Positions 22,932 through 32,196 of a stretch of 64,000 nt of DNA are shown here, piece after piece. The position numbers were made by a program, and so were the translations under genes. Every line of letters begins with the position of its first letter. The first letter of the stretch is position 1. Location: positions 1-64,000 of the forward strand of contig NZ_BMQF01000020.1 of NCBI RefSeq assembly GCF_014647975.1. The letters run 5' to 3'. This DNA is from Streptomyces fumigatiscleroticus. Its GTDB lineage: Bacteria; Actinomycetota; Actinomycetes; Streptomycetales; Streptomycetaceae. The notes beneath the pieces were generated by a model. It ran no database searches. It was not told the DNA's origin and saw nothing but the letters and a program-made list of their open reading frames with translations.

Positions 22932-25130
22932 TCAGGAGGGCTCGCGCGCCTCCTCACGGATCCGTTCCGCGATCTGCGGCGGCATCGGCTCGTGCCGCGC
23001 GTAGGCGCGGTTGAAGCGCGCGGTGCCGTGCGACAGGGAGCGCAGGTCGACCGCGTACCGGCCGATCTCGATCTCGGGCACCTCGGCCCGTACCAGGGTG
23101 CGCCCGCCGGCGGTCTGCTCGGTGCCCAGCACCCGGCCGCGTCGCCCGGACAGATCGCTCATCACCGGGCCCACGTAGTCGTCGCCGACCAGCACGGTCA
23201 CCTCGGCCACCGGCTCCAGGAGGTGGATCCTGGCGTCGGCCGCGGCCTCCCGCAGCGCGAGCGCCCCGGCCGTCTGGAAGGCGGCGTCGGAGGAGTCCAC
23301 GGAGTGCGCCTTGCCGTCCAGCAGCGTGACCCGGAAGTCGACGAGCGGATAGCCCGCGGCGACCCCCTTGGCGGCCTGGGCGCGCACGCCCTTCTCGACC
23401 GAGGGGATGAACTGCCGCGGCACGGCCCCGCCGACCACCTTGTCCACGAACTCGATGCCCGAGCCGCCCGGCAGCGGCTCCACCTCGATCTCGCAGATGG
23501 CGTACTGCCCGTGCCCGCCGGACTGCTTGACATGCCGGCCGCGCCCGGTCGCCCGGGCCGCGAACGTCTCCCTCAGGGAGACCTTGTGCGGCACGACGTC
23601 GACCTGGACGCCGTACCGGCTGCGCAGCCGTTCCAGGGCGACGTCCGCGTGCGCCTCGCCCAGGCACCACAGGACCACCTGGTGGGTGTCCTGGTTCTGC
23701 TCCAGCCGCATCGTCGGATCCTCGGCGACCAGCCGGGACAGGCCCTGCGAGAGCTTGTCCTCGTCCGCCTTGCTGTGCGCGTGGATGGCCAGCGGCAGCA
23801 GCGGGTCGGGCATCTCCCACGGCTCCATCAGCAGCGGGTCGTCCTTGGCCGACAGGGTGTCCCCGGTCTCCGCGCGGCTGAGCTTGGCCACGCACGCCAG
23901 ATCGCCCGCGATGACATGCGTCACCGGCCGCTGGTGCTTGCCGAACGGCGTGGACAGGGCACCGATCCGCTCGTCGACGTCGTGGTCCTCGTGGCCGCGG
24001 TCGGCCAGCCCGTGCCCGGAGACGTGCACCGTCTGGTCGGCGCGGAGCACGCCGGAGAAGACGCGGACCAGCGAGAGCCGGCCGACGTAGGGGTCGGAGG
24101 ACGTCTTGACGACCTCCGCGACCAGCGGGCCGTCGGGGTCGCACGGCTTGAGCTCGCGCGGCTTGCCGTCGGGCGTGGTGACCGCGCAGGCCGCGCGTTC
24201 CGGCGGGGTCGGGAAGCCGCCCGTGATCAGTTCCAGCAGCTCCACCGTGCCCAGTCCCTGCCGGGCGCCCTCGGCCGCGGGGGCGGCGGCCAGGACGGGG
24301 AAGAACACCCCGCGCGCGACGGCGCGTTCCAGGTCCTCCACCAACGTGTCGACATCGATGGGCTCGCCGCCCAGATACCGGTCCATGAGGGTCTCGTCCT
24401 CGCTCTCCGAGATGATCCCCTCGATCAGCCGGTTGCGGGCCTCCTCGATCCGCGGCAGCTGGTCCGGCCCCGGCTCGGACTCCTTGCGCTCCCCGGAGGA
24501 GTAGTCGAACAGCTTCTGTGTCAGCAGTCCGACCAGCCCCGTCACGGGCGCGTGCCCGTCGGCCCCGGCCGGGCCGTGCAGCGGCAGGTAGAGCGGGAGC
24601 ACGGCGTCCGGGTCGTCGGCGCCGAACGTCTCCGCGCAGATCCGCGTCATCTCCTCCAGATCGGCCCGGGCGGCCTCCAGGTGCGTGACGACGATGGCCC
24701 GCGGCATCCCGACGGCCGCGCACTCCTCCCACACCATGCGGGTCGAGCCGTCCACCCCGTCCGAGGCCGAGACGACGAAGAGGGCCGCGTCCGCCGCCCG
24801 CAGACCGGCCCTCAGCTCCCCGACGAAGTCGGCGTACCCGGGGGTGTCCAGGAGGTTGATCTTTATGCCGTCCCATTCGACGGGCACCAGGGACAGCTGC
24901 ACGGAGCGCTGCTGCCGGTGCTCGATCTCGTCGTAGTCGGAGACGCAGCCGCCGTCCTCCACACGGCCCGCCCGGTTCAGTGCTCCCGCGGTGAGCGCGA
25001 GAGCCTCCACCAACGTCGTCTTGCCCGAACCGGAGTGGCCGACCAGCACCACATTCCGTACGGACGCGGGATGGTCGGCCGCCACTGCCCTGCCGGCGGC
25101 TCCGGGGTGTGCGTTCGCCTTGTCGCCCAT
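22932..25130 (-). CDS. Elongation factor G-like protein (EF-G2/FusA2 type)
   Basis: A 732-residue translational GTPase paralogue with EF-G domain order. G1 is GHSGSGKTT and G3 is DTPGYADFVGE. The expected G4 NKxD is replaced by THLE (VVTHLEAARADLEEM), so nucleotide specificity or hydrolysis may differ from EF-G. Domains III-V are present (LRETFAARATGRGRHVKQSGGHGQYA; YPLVDFRVTLLDGKAHSVDSSDAAFQ). The ATG at 25130 follows GGAGG. Mycobacterial FusA2 relatives have an uncertain role and may not translocate ribosomes. Confidence 0.85.
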   Translation of the reverse strand: MGDKANAHPGAAGRAVAADHPASVRNVVLVGHSGSGKTTLVEALALTAGALNRAGRVEDGGCVSDYDEIEHRQQRSVQLSLVPVEWDGIKINLLDTPGYADFVGELRAGLRAADAALFVVSASDGVDGSTRMVWEECAAVGMPRAIVVTHLEAARADLEEMTRICAETFGADDPDAVLPLYLPLHGPAGADGHAPVTGLVGLLTQKLFDYSSGERKESEPGPDQLPRIEEARNRLIEGIISESEDETLMDRYLGGEPIDVDTLVEDLERAVARGVFFPVLAAAPAAEGARQGLGTVELLELITGGFPTPPERAACAVTTPDGKPRELKPCDPDGPLVAEVVKTSSDPYVGRLSLVRVFSGVLRADQTVHVSGHGLADRGHEDHDVDERIGALSTPFGKHQRPVTHVIAGDLACVAKLSRAETGDTLSAKDDPLLMEPWEMPDPLLPLAIHAHSKADEDKLSQGLSRLVAEDPTMRLEQNQDTHQVVLWCLGEAHADVALERLRSRYGVQVDVVPHKVSLRETFAARATGRGRHVKQSGGHGQYAICEIEVEPLPGGSGIEFVDKVVGGAVPRQFIPSVEKGVRAQAAKGVAAGYPLVDFRVTLLDGKAHSVDSSDAAFQTAGALALREAAADARIHLLEPVAEVTVLVGDDYVGPVMSDLSGRRGRVLGTEQTAGGRTLVRAEVPEIEIGRYAVDLRSLSHGTARFNRAYARHEPMPPQIAERIREEAREPS

Positions 25131-25377
25131 GGCCTTGCCTCCCGTGCACGGTGAGGTCACTGTGGGCGCGGACACGCGTGAACCGCGTACGAGGGCGGCT
25201 CCGGCGACGCCCGCGGTTCTCCGAGCTTTCCACTCCCGTCACGCTGCGTCCATACGACGGACCGGCCGTGCCGCCGGGGTCCCGGTGCCCGGCCGTCGCC
25301 CACGCGCGCGCGTGGCTACGATGGGCCAGCCGGTGACCAGCAGGGGTCACGCGGCGACACCGACCGTCGGGAAGGCC

Positions 25378-26052
25378 ATGCTGAACAAGTACGCGCGTGC
25401 ATTCTTCACGCGTGTCCTCACACCGTTCGCCGCGTTTCTCATCCGCCGGGGCGTCAGCCCCGACACGGTCACGCTCATCGGCACCGCCGGCGTGGTCGCG
25501 GGCGCGCTGGTCTTCTACCCCCGGGGCGAGTTCTTCTGGGGCACGGTCGTGATCACGCTGTTCGTCTTCTCCGACCTGGTCGACGGCAACATGGCGCGCC
25601 AGCTCGGCCGCTCCAGCCGCTGGGGCGCCTTCCTGGACTCCACGCTGGACCGGGTCGCCGACGGCGCGATCTTCGGCGGCTTCGCCCTGTGGTACGCGGG
25701 CAGAGGCGACGACGATCTGCTGTGCGCGGTCTCGATCTTCTGCCTGGCCAGCGGCCAGGTCGTGTCGTACACCAAGGCGCGCGGCGAGTCGATCGGCCTG
25801 CCGGTCGCCGTCAACGGACTGGTCGAGCGCGCCGAACGCCTGGTGATCTCGCTGGTCGCGGCCGGTTTCGCGGGCCTGCACAAGTTCGGCGTGCCCGGCA
25901 TCCAGTACCTGCTGCCCGTCGCCCTGTGGATCGTCGCCGTCGGCAGCCTGGTCACACTGGTCCAGCGCGTCGTCACGGTCCGCCGGGAGTCCGCCGAGGC
26001 CGAGGCCGCCGCGCAGGAGAACGCCTCCCACGGCAGCGAGGCGGCGAAGTGA
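25378..26052 (+). CDS. pgsA: Phosphatidylinositol phosphate synthase (CDP-alcohol phosphatidyltransferase)
   Basis: A 224-residue integral membrane enzyme with the complete CDP-alcohol phosphotransferase motif DLVDGNMARQLGRSSRWGAFLDSTLDR and about six helices. By context it is the actinobacterial PIP synthase: CDP-diacylglycerol plus inositol phosphate to PI-phosphate, rather than a glycerol-phosphate enzyme. GGGAAGG precedes the ATG at 25378; an upstream ATG at 25321 would add a non-conserved leader. GTGA overlap with the acyltransferase. Confidence 0.88.
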   Translation: MLNKYARAFFTRVLTPFAAFLIRRGVSPDTVTLIGTAGVVAGALVFYPRGEFFWGTVVITLFVFSDLVDGNMARQLGRSSRWGAFLDSTLDRVADGAIFGGFALWYAGRGDDDLLCAVSIFCLASGQVVSYTKARGESIGLPVAVNGLVERAERLVISLVAAGFAGLHKFGVPGIQYLLPVALWIVAVGSLVTLVQRVVTVRRESAEAEAAAQENASHGSEAAK

Positions 26053-26966
26053 CCGCCCAGGAGCGGCTGACCGACGCGCTGTACGGCCTCGGCTGGAGCA
26101 CCGTCAAGAAGCTTCCCGAGCCGGCCGCCGTCCGCCTCGGCCGCACCGTCGCGGACCTCGCCTGGAAGAAGCGCGGCAAGGGCGTCCAGCGGCTGGAGAG
26201 CAACTACGCGCGCGTGGTGCCCGGCGCGAGCCCCGAGCGGCTCGCCGAGCTCTCCCGCGCGGGCATGCGGTCCTACCTGCGCTACTGGATGGAGTCCTTC
26301 CGGCTGCCCGCCTGGAGCACCGAGCGCATCAGGACCGGCTTCCGGCCCAAGGATGTCCACTACCTCACCGACGCCATGGACTCGGGCCGGGGCGCCGTCC
26401 TGGCCCTGCCGCACCTGGCCAACTGGGACCTGGCCGGCGCCTGGGTCACCACCAGCCTCGGCATACCGTTCACGACGGTCGCCGAGCGCCTCAAGCCGGA
26501 GACCCTCTACGACCGCTTCGTCGCCTACCGCGAGGGCCTCGGCATGGAGGTCCTGCCGCACAACGGCGGCGCCGCCTTCGGCCGGCTCGCCCGGCGGCTG
26601 CGCGACGGCGGCCTGGTCTGCCTGGTCGCCGACCGCGACCTGTCCGCCTCCGGCGTGGAGGTCGGCTTCTTCGGCGAGACGGCCCGGATGCCGGCGGGAC
26701 CGGCCCTGCTCGCCCAGCAGACCGGTGCCGCGCTGCTCCCGGTCACGCTCTGGTACGACGACTCTCCCGTGATGCAGGGGCGCGTGCATCCGCCGATCGA
26801 GGTGCCCGAGGCAGGTACGCGGGCCGAGAAGACGTCTGTCATGACACAGGCGCTGGCCGACGCCTTCGCCACGGGGATCGCCGACCATCCGGAGGACTGG
26901 CACATGCTCCAGCGCTTGTGGCTCGCCGACCTGCCGCCCCGCCCGGCCGACGGGGAGCGGCCGTGA
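26049..26966 (+). CDS. Phosphatidylinositol mannoside acyltransferase (PatA/HtrB-like)
   Basis: A 305-residue lysophospholipid acyltransferase-family protein of the LpxL/HtrB type. The catalytic HX4D-like motif is ALPHLANWDLAGAWV, followed by FTTVAERLKPETLYDRFVAYRE and VCLVADRDLSASGVEVGFFG, all typical of PIM acyltransferases. It should acylate phosphatidylinositol mannoside at the cytoplasmic face of the membrane. Overlaps by 4 bp both with pgsA upstream and pimA downstream. Confidence 0.88.
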   Translation: MTAQERLTDALYGLGWSTVKKLPEPAAVRLGRTVADLAWKKRGKGVQRLESNYARVVPGASPERLAELSRAGMRSYLRYWMESFRLPAWSTERIRTGFRPKDVHYLTDAMDSGRGAVLALPHLANWDLAGAWVTTSLGIPFTTVAERLKPETLYDRFVAYREGLGMEVLPHNGGAAFGRLARRLRDGGLVCLVADRDLSASGVEVGFFGETARMPAGPALLAQQTGAALLPVTLWYDDSPVMQGRVHPPIEVPEAGTRAEKTSVMTQALADAFATGIADHPEDWHMLQRLWLADLPPRPADGERP

Positions 26967-28126
26967 GGATCGGCATCGTCTGCCCGTACTCCTGGGACGT
27001 ACCGGGCGGCGTCCAGTTCCACATCCGCGACCTCGCCGAGTACTTCCTCCGCCTCGGCCACGAGGTCTCCGTCCTCGCCCCCGCCGACGACGACACCCCC
27101 CTGCCCCCGTACGTCGTCTCCGCCGGCCGCGCGGTGCCGGTGCCGTACAACGGCTCGGTGGCCCGGCTGAACTTCGGCTTCCTGTCGGCGGCCCGGGTGC
27201 GGCGCTGGCTGCACGACGGCGCGTTCGACGTCATCCACATCCACGAGCCGACCTCGCCGTCGCTGGGCCTGCTGGCCTGCTGGGCGGCGCAGGGCCCGAT
27301 CGTCGCCACCTTCCACACCTCCAACCCGCGCTCCCGCGCGATGATCGCCGCCTACGCGATCCTCCAGGCGGCGCTGGAGAAGATCAGCGCCCGTATCGCC
27401 GTGAGCGAGTACGCCCGCCGCACCCTGGTGGAGCACCTCGGCGGCGACGCGGTGGTGATCCCCAACGGCGTCGACGTCGACTTCTTCGCCAAGGCCGAGC
27501 CCAAGCCGGAGTGGCAGGGCGACACCCTCGGCTTCATCGGTCGCATCGACGAGCCCCGCAAGGGCCTGCCGGTGCTGATGCGGGCCCTGCCGAAGATCCT
27601 CGCCGCCCGCCCGCGGACCCGGCTGCTGGTCGCCGGGCGCGGCGACGAGAAGGAGGCGGTGGAGTCGCTCCCCGTGGAGCTGCGCTCCCGTGTGGAGTTC
27701 CTCGGCATGATCAGCGACGAGGACAAGGCCCGCTTCCTGCGCAGCGTCGACCTGTACGTGGCCCCCAACACCGGCGGCGAGAGCTTCGGCATCGTCCTGG
27801 TGGAGGCGATGTCGGCCTCGGCCCCGGTCCTCGCCTCCGACCTGGACGCCTTCGCGCAGGTCCTGGACCGCGGCGCGGCCGGCGAGCTGTTCCCCAACGA
27901 GGACGCCGACGCGCTGGCCGAGGCCGCCGTACGGCTGCTGGACGACCCCGCGCGGCGAGCCGAACTGCGCGAGCGGGGCAGCGCCCACGTGCGCCGCTTC
28001 GACTGGTCGACCGTCGGCGCGGACATCCTGTCCGTCTACGAGACGGTGACCGCGGGCGCGGCGGCGGTGGCCACGGACGACCGGGCGACGGGCCTGAGGG
28101 CAAGGTTCGGCCTGGCACGGGACTGA
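26963..28126 (+). CDS. pimA: Phosphatidylinositol alpha-mannosyltransferase PimA
   Basis: A 387-residue GT4 glycosyltransferase. The N-terminal Rossmann domain has MRIGIVCPYSWDVPGGVQFHIRDLAEYF and HIHEPTSPS; the C-terminal domain has GFIGRIDEPRKGLPVL and the E-x7-E motif ESFGIVLVE that binds GDP-mannose. It should transfer the first mannose onto phosphatidylinositol. The GTG start overlaps the acyltransferase stop. The three genes form the PI/PIM lipid operon conserved in actinobacteria. Confidence 0.92.
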   Translation: MRIGIVCPYSWDVPGGVQFHIRDLAEYFLRLGHEVSVLAPADDDTPLPPYVVSAGRAVPVPYNGSVARLNFGFLSAARVRRWLHDGAFDVIHIHEPTSPSLGLLACWAAQGPIVATFHTSNPRSRAMIAAYAILQAALEKISARIAVSEYARRTLVEHLGGDAVVIPNGVDVDFFAKAEPKPEWQGDTLGFIGRIDEPRKGLPVLMRALPKILAARPRTRLLVAGRGDEKEAVESLPVELRSRVEFLGMISDEDKARFLRSVDLYVAPNTGGESFGIVLVEAMSASAPVLASDLDAFAQVLDRGAAGELFPNEDADALAEAAVRLLDDPARRAELRERGSAHVRRFDWSTVGADILSVYETVTAGAAAVATDDRATGLRARFGLARD

Positions 28127-28155
28127 GCCGACGGTCCGTGCCGGCGCGGGCCGGC

Positions 28156-28463
28156 ACCATCAGCCCGTCCGGGGTGCCCCCTCTGGGGGCGCCCGAGGAC
28201 GACCCCGTCCGGCGCGTGGCCGTCGGTGGGTTCGCTTCTGTGGCCGGCTCCGGCGATGTCGGCCTGTCCGGTGTGGGAGGAGGGGGCTGTCGGTGGGTTC
28301 GCTTCTGTGGCCGGCTCCGGCGATGTCGGCCTGTCCGGTGTGGGAGGAGGGGGCTGTCCGGCGGCGTTGCTTCTGCGGCCGGCCCCGGAGACATCAGCCC
28401 GTCCGGCGTTTGAGGACGAGGCCGTCCGGGCCGAAGCGGGGGCCTGGGGGCGGCAGCCCCCGG
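28156..28463. repeat. Dispersed-type Streptomyces intergenic repeat with a 67-bp tandem duplication
   Basis: The sequence CATCAGCCCGTCCGG occurs at 28158 and, followed by CGTTTGAGGACGAGGCCGT, at 28392. From memory this phrase recurs between genes in many Streptomyces genomes. Between them, a 67-bp unit (28223-28289) is repeated nearly exactly at 28290-28356, with a degenerate third start. The left copy carries an extra small hairpin (TGCCCCCTCTGGGGGCG) and the right ends in a GC hairpin. No frame looks coding. Confidence 0.75.
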
Positions 28464-28533
28464 TGACGGCCACACCAAGCCACGCCCAGCCACCCCGAAC
28501 ACCCGGCGGAGCGCCCCGGTAGCCTTGCCGCCC

Positions 28534-29076
28534 GTGACCGCAACCCTCATCTGGATCCTCGTCGCCCTGGCCGCGACCGGCCTCTACCTGAGCTGGACCG
28601 CAGGGCGACTGGACCGGCTGCACGCCCGGATCGACGCCGCCCGCGCGGCGCTCGACGCCCAGCTGCTGCGCCGCGCCTCGGTCACCCAGGAGCTGGCCAC
28701 CTCGGGCGTGCTCGACCCGGCCGCCTCGATCGTGCTCTACGAGGCCGCGCACGCCGCCCGGCAGACCGAGGAGGAGCAGCGGGAGGTCGCCGAGAGCGAG
28801 CTCAGCCAGGCACTGCGCGCCGTGTTCGCGGACGCCCAGCAGGTGGAGGCGGTCCGTGAGGCGCCCGGCGGGGAGGCGGCGGCCCGTGAGCTGACCGAGG
28901 CGGTGCGCAGGGTGCCGATGGCCCGTCGGTTCCACAACGACGCGGTACGGGCCGCCCGCGCGCTGCGCCGGCACCGCAAGGTGCGCTGGTTCCGGCTGGC
29001 CGGCCACGCGCCGTTCCCGATGGCGTTCGAGATGGACGACGAACCGCCGGCGGCCCTGGTGGACCGCAGCGCGTGA
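28534..29076 (+). CDS. Membrane-anchored LemA-like helical protein
   Basis: A 180-residue protein with one N-terminal helix (ATLIWILVALAATGLYLSW) followed by long amphipathic helices. The patterns RIDAARAALDAQLLRRASVTQELA, RRFHNDAVRAARALR and a final FPMAFEM recall the LemA fold, though similarity is distant. Function unknown. TAGCCT (28520-28525) just before the GTG suggests a leaderless transcript; TTG 9 bp upstream is an alternative start. Confidence 0.72.
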   Translation: MTATLIWILVALAATGLYLSWTAGRLDRLHARIDAARAALDAQLLRRASVTQELATSGVLDPAASIVLYEAAHAARQTEEEQREVAESELSQALRAVFADAQQVEAVREAPGGEAAARELTEAVRRVPMARRFHNDAVRAARALRRHRKVRWFRLAGHAPFPMAFEMDDEPPAALVDRSA

Positions 29077-29199
29077 CGCGCCCCGAACCCCTCATTCCGC
29101 CAAAAGGATCCACCGGCTTCCCATTGGCCCTTGCTGTGGCCTGGTCGGTTCACGTTTCCTCGGTGTGCACAACCCCTCTTCCCTTCAGTGAGGTCATCC

Positions 29200-30114
29200 G
29201 TGTCCACCACGATCCCCGACACCGCCCAGGCCCCCGCGACCGGCACCGCCCGCGTGAAGCGCGGCATGGCCGAGCAGCTCAAGGGCGGTGTGATCATGGA
29301 CGTCGTCACGCCGGAGCAGGCGAAGATCGCCGAGGACGCGGGCGCCGTCGCCGTCATGGCGCTGGAGCGGGTCCCGGCCGACATCCGCAAGGACGGCGGC
29401 GTGGCCCGCATGTCCGACCCGGACATGATCGAGGGCATCATCGAGGCCGTCTCCATCCCCGTGATGGCCAAGTCCCGCATCGGCCACTTCGTCGAGGCCC
29501 AGGTCCTTCAGTCGCTCGGCGTCGACTACATCGACGAGTCCGAGGTCCTCACCCCGGCCGACGAGGTCAACCACTCCGACAAGTGGGCGTTCACCACCCC
29601 GTTCGTGTGCGGCGCCACCAACCTGGGCGAGGCCCTGCGCCGTATCGCCGAGGGCGCCGCGATGATCCGTTCCAAGGGCGAGGCCGGCACCGGCAACGTC
29701 GTGGAGGCGGTCCGCCACCTGCGCCAGATCAAGAACGAGATCGCGAAGCTCCGCGGCTTCGACAACCACGAGCTGTACGCCGCCGCCAAGGAGCTGCGCG
29801 CCCCGTACGAGCTGGTCAAGGAGGTCGCCGAGCTGGGCAAGCTCCCGGTGGTCCTCTTCTCGGCCGGCGGTGTCGCCACCCCCGCCGACGCCGCTCTGAT
29901 GCGCCAGCTCGGCGCCGAGGGCGTCTTCGTCGGCTCCGGCATCTTCAAGTCCGGCGACCCGGCCAAGCGCGCCGCCGCCATCGTCAAGGCGACCACCTTC
30001 TACGACGACCCGAAGGTCATCGCGGACGCCTCCCGCAACCTCGGCGAGGCCATGGTCGGCATCAACTGCGACACCCTCCCCGAGACCGAGCGCTACGCCA
30101 ACCGCGGCTGGTAA
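29200..30114 (+). CDS. pdxS: Pyridoxal 5'-phosphate synthase subunit PdxS
   Basis: A 304-residue TIM-barrel enzyme that makes PLP from ribose 5-phosphate, glyceraldehyde 3-phosphate and ammonia supplied by PdxT. Signatures: GGVIMDVVTPEQAKIAEDAGAVAVMALERVPADIR, the catalytic lysine region PVMAKSRIGH, and the phosphate loops of FSAGGVATPADAALMRQLGAEGVFVGSGIF. The GTG at 29200 is preceded by GAGG; an earlier ATG at 29131 would add a non-homologous leader. pdxT follows 33 bp later. Confidence 0.97.
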   Translation: MSTTIPDTAQAPATGTARVKRGMAEQLKGGVIMDVVTPEQAKIAEDAGAVAVMALERVPADIRKDGGVARMSDPDMIEGIIEAVSIPVMAKSRIGHFVEAQVLQSLGVDYIDESEVLTPADEVNHSDKWAFTTPFVCGATNLGEALRRIAEGAAMIRSKGEAGTGNVVEAVRHLRQIKNEIAKLRGFDNHELYAAAKELRAPYELVKEVAELGKLPVVLFSAGGVATPADAALMRQLGAEGVFVGSGIFKSGDPAKRAAAIVKATTFYDDPKVIADASRNLGEAMVGINCDTLPETERYANRGW

Positions 30115-30147
30115 GACGCCAATGGCAACCGGAGGCACCGGAAACAC

Positions 30148-30753
30148 ATGAACACCCCCGTCATAGGCGTCCTGGCCCTCCAGGGCGACGTACGGGAGCA
30201 CCTCATCGCCCTGGCCACGGCCGACGCCGTGGCCAGGCCGGTGCGGCGCCCCGAAGAGCTCGCCGAGGTCGACGGCCTGGTCCTCCCCGGCGGCGAGTCC
30301 ACCACCATCTCCAAGCTGGCCGTCCTCTTCGGAGTGATGGAGCCCCTCCGCGCGCGCGTGCGGGACGGCATGCCCGTCTACGGCACCTGCGCGGGCATGA
30401 TCATGCTCGCCGACAAGATCCTCGACCCGCGCTCGGGCCAGGAGACCGTCGGCGGCATCGACATGATCGTGCGCCGCAACGCCTTCGGCCGCCAGAACGA
30501 GTCCTTCGAAGCGGCGGTCGAGGTCAAGGGCGTGGAGGGCGATCCTGTGGAGGGCGTCTTCATCCGCGCCCCGTGGGTGGAGTCCGTCGGCGCCGGGGCC
30601 GAGGTGCTCGCCGAGCACGACGGCCATATCGTCGCGGTCCGCCAGGGCAACGCGCTCGCCACGTCGTTCCACCCGGAGCTGACCGGCGACCACCGCGTGC
30701 ACTCCCTCTTCGTCGACATGGTGCGCGCGAACCGGACACCGGAGTCCTTGTAG
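30148..30753 (+). CDS. pdxT: Pyridoxal 5'-phosphate synthase glutaminase PdxT
   Basis: A 201-residue class I glutamine amidotransferase. It has LVLPGGESTTISKL, the nucleophile in YGTCAGMIM, and the His-Glu pair in SFHPELTGDHRVH. It delivers ammonia to PdxS in a 12:12 complex. GGAGGCACC precedes the ATG. The stop codon TAG is the beginning of TAGGAT, a possible -10 for yebC. Confidence 0.97.
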   Translation: MNTPVIGVLALQGDVREHLIALATADAVARPVRRPEELAEVDGLVLPGGESTTISKLAVLFGVMEPLRARVRDGMPVYGTCAGMIMLADKILDPRSGQETVGGIDMIVRRNAFGRQNESFEAAVEVKGVEGDPVEGVFIRAPWVESVGAGAEVLAEHDGHIVAVRQGNALATSFHPELTGDHRVHSLFVDMVRANRTPESL

Positions 30754-30802
30754 GATCGCAACCGTTCGTTGCAGAGATGGGTTACGCGAAGGAGACAGGC
30801 AG

Positions 30803-31555
30803 ATGTCCGGCCACTCTAAATGGGCCACGACGAAGCACAAGAAGGCCGTCATCGATGCCAAGCGCGGCAAGCTCTTCGCGAAGCTGATCAAGAACATCGA
30901 GGTCGCGGCGCGGATGGGCGGCGCCGACCCCGAGGGCAACCCGACGCTGTACGACGCCATCCAGAAGGCCAAGAAGCAGTCGGTCCCCAACAAGAACATC
31001 GACTCGGCGGTCAAGCGCGGCGCGGGCCTGGAGGCCGGCGGCGCCGACTACGAGACGATCATGTATGAGGGCTATGGCCCCAACGGCGTCGCGGTGCTCA
31101 TCGAGTGCCTCACCGACAACCGCAACCGTGCCGCCTCCGAGGTGCGCGTCGCCATGACCCGCAACGGCGGCTCCATGGCCGACCCGGGCTCGGTGTCGTA
31201 CCTGTTCAACCGCAAGGGCGTCGTGATCGTCCCCAAGGGCGGGCTGACCGAGGACGACGTCCTCGGCGCCGTGCTGGACGCGGGTGCCGAGGAGGTCAAC
31301 GACCTCGGCGAGACCTTCGAGGTGATCAGCGAGCCGACCGACCTGGTCGCGGTCCGCACCGCGCTCCAGGACGCCGGCATCGACTACGAGTCCGCCGACG
31401 CCAACTTCGTCCCGACCATGCAGGTCGAGCTGGACGAGGAGGGCGCCAAGAAGATCTTCAAGCTGATCGACGCGCTCGAGGACAGCGACGACGTGCAGAA
31501 CGTCTTCGCCAACTTCGATGTCAGCGACGAGATCATGGAGAAGGTCGACGCCTAG
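30803..31555 (+). CDS. yebC: YebC/PmpR (TACO1) family protein
   Basis: A 250-residue YebC-family protein beginning MSGHSKWATTKHKKAVIDAKRGKLF, the family hallmark. It was long called a transcriptional regulator; the mitochondrial homologue TACO1 aids translation of specific proteins, and bacterial YebC has been linked to proline-stalled ribosomes. It sits upstream of ruvCAB, its usual neighbour. GAAGGAGAC precedes the ATG. Confidence 0.96.
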   Translation: MSGHSKWATTKHKKAVIDAKRGKLFAKLIKNIEVAARMGGADPEGNPTLYDAIQKAKKQSVPNKNIDSAVKRGAGLEAGGADYETIMYEGYGPNGVAVLIECLTDNRNRAASEVRVAMTRNGGSMADPGSVSYLFNRKGVVIVPKGGLTEDDVLGAVLDAGAEEVNDLGETFEVISEPTDLVAVRTALQDAGIDYESADANFVPTMQVELDEEGAKKIFKLIDALEDSDDVQNVFANFDVSDEIMEKVDA

Positions 31556-31665
31556 CGCCGCGCGTTCTGCGAAGGGCCGGTGGGACACGTCCCGCCGGCC
31601 CTCGGCCGTTGTCGGTGGCACCCGATAGCCTGCACGAACAGGCGATCGGAAGTAAGGGGGCGCGC

Positions 31666-32196
31666 GTGCGCGTGCTGGGGGTGGACCCGGGACTGACCCG
31701 GTGCGGTGTCGGCGTCGTCGAGGGCGTCGCGGGCAGGCCGCTCACCATGGTCGGCGTCGGCGTCGTCCGCACACCCGCCGACGCGGACCTCGGCCACCGC
31801 CTCGTCGCCGTCGAGCAGGGCATCGAGCGGTGGCTGGACGAGCACCGCCCGGATTGCGTGGCGGTGGAGCGCGTCTTCAGCCAGCACAACGTCCGTACGG
31901 TGATGGGCACCGCCCAGGCCAGCGCCGTCGCCATCCTGTGCGCCTCCCGCCGCGGCATCCCCGTCGCCCTGCACACCCCCAGCGAGGTCAAGGCCGCCGT
32001 CACCGGCAGCGGCCGCGCCGACAAGGCCCAGGTGGGCGCCATGGTCACCCGACTGCTGCGGCTGGACGCGCCGCCGAAACCGGCCGACGCCGCCGACGCC
32101 CTCGCGCTCGCCATCTGCCACATCTGGCGCGCCCCCGCCCAGAACCGACTCCAGCAGGCCGTCGCCCTGCACGCATCGAAAGGCCGTACGGCATGA
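31666..32196 (+). CDS. ruvC: Crossover junction endodeoxyribonuclease RuvC
   Basis: A 176-residue Holliday junction resolvase. Acidic catalytic residues are visible in VLGVDPGLTRCG (first Asp), CVAVERVFSQHN (Glu) and KPADAADALALAICH (the C-terminal Asp pair). It nicks four-way junctions symmetrically with RuvAB. The GTG at 31666 follows AAGGGGG. TAGCCT at 31626-31631 may be the promoter of ruvCAB. ATGA overlap with ruvA. Confidence 0.96.
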   Translation: MRVLGVDPGLTRCGVGVVEGVAGRPLTMVGVGVVRTPADADLGHRLVAVEQGIERWLDEHRPDCVAVERVFSQHNVRTVMGTAQASAVAILCASRRGIPVALHTPSEVKAAVTGSGRADKAQVGAMVTRLLRLDAPPKPADAADALALAICHIWRAPAQNRLQQAVALHASKGRTA

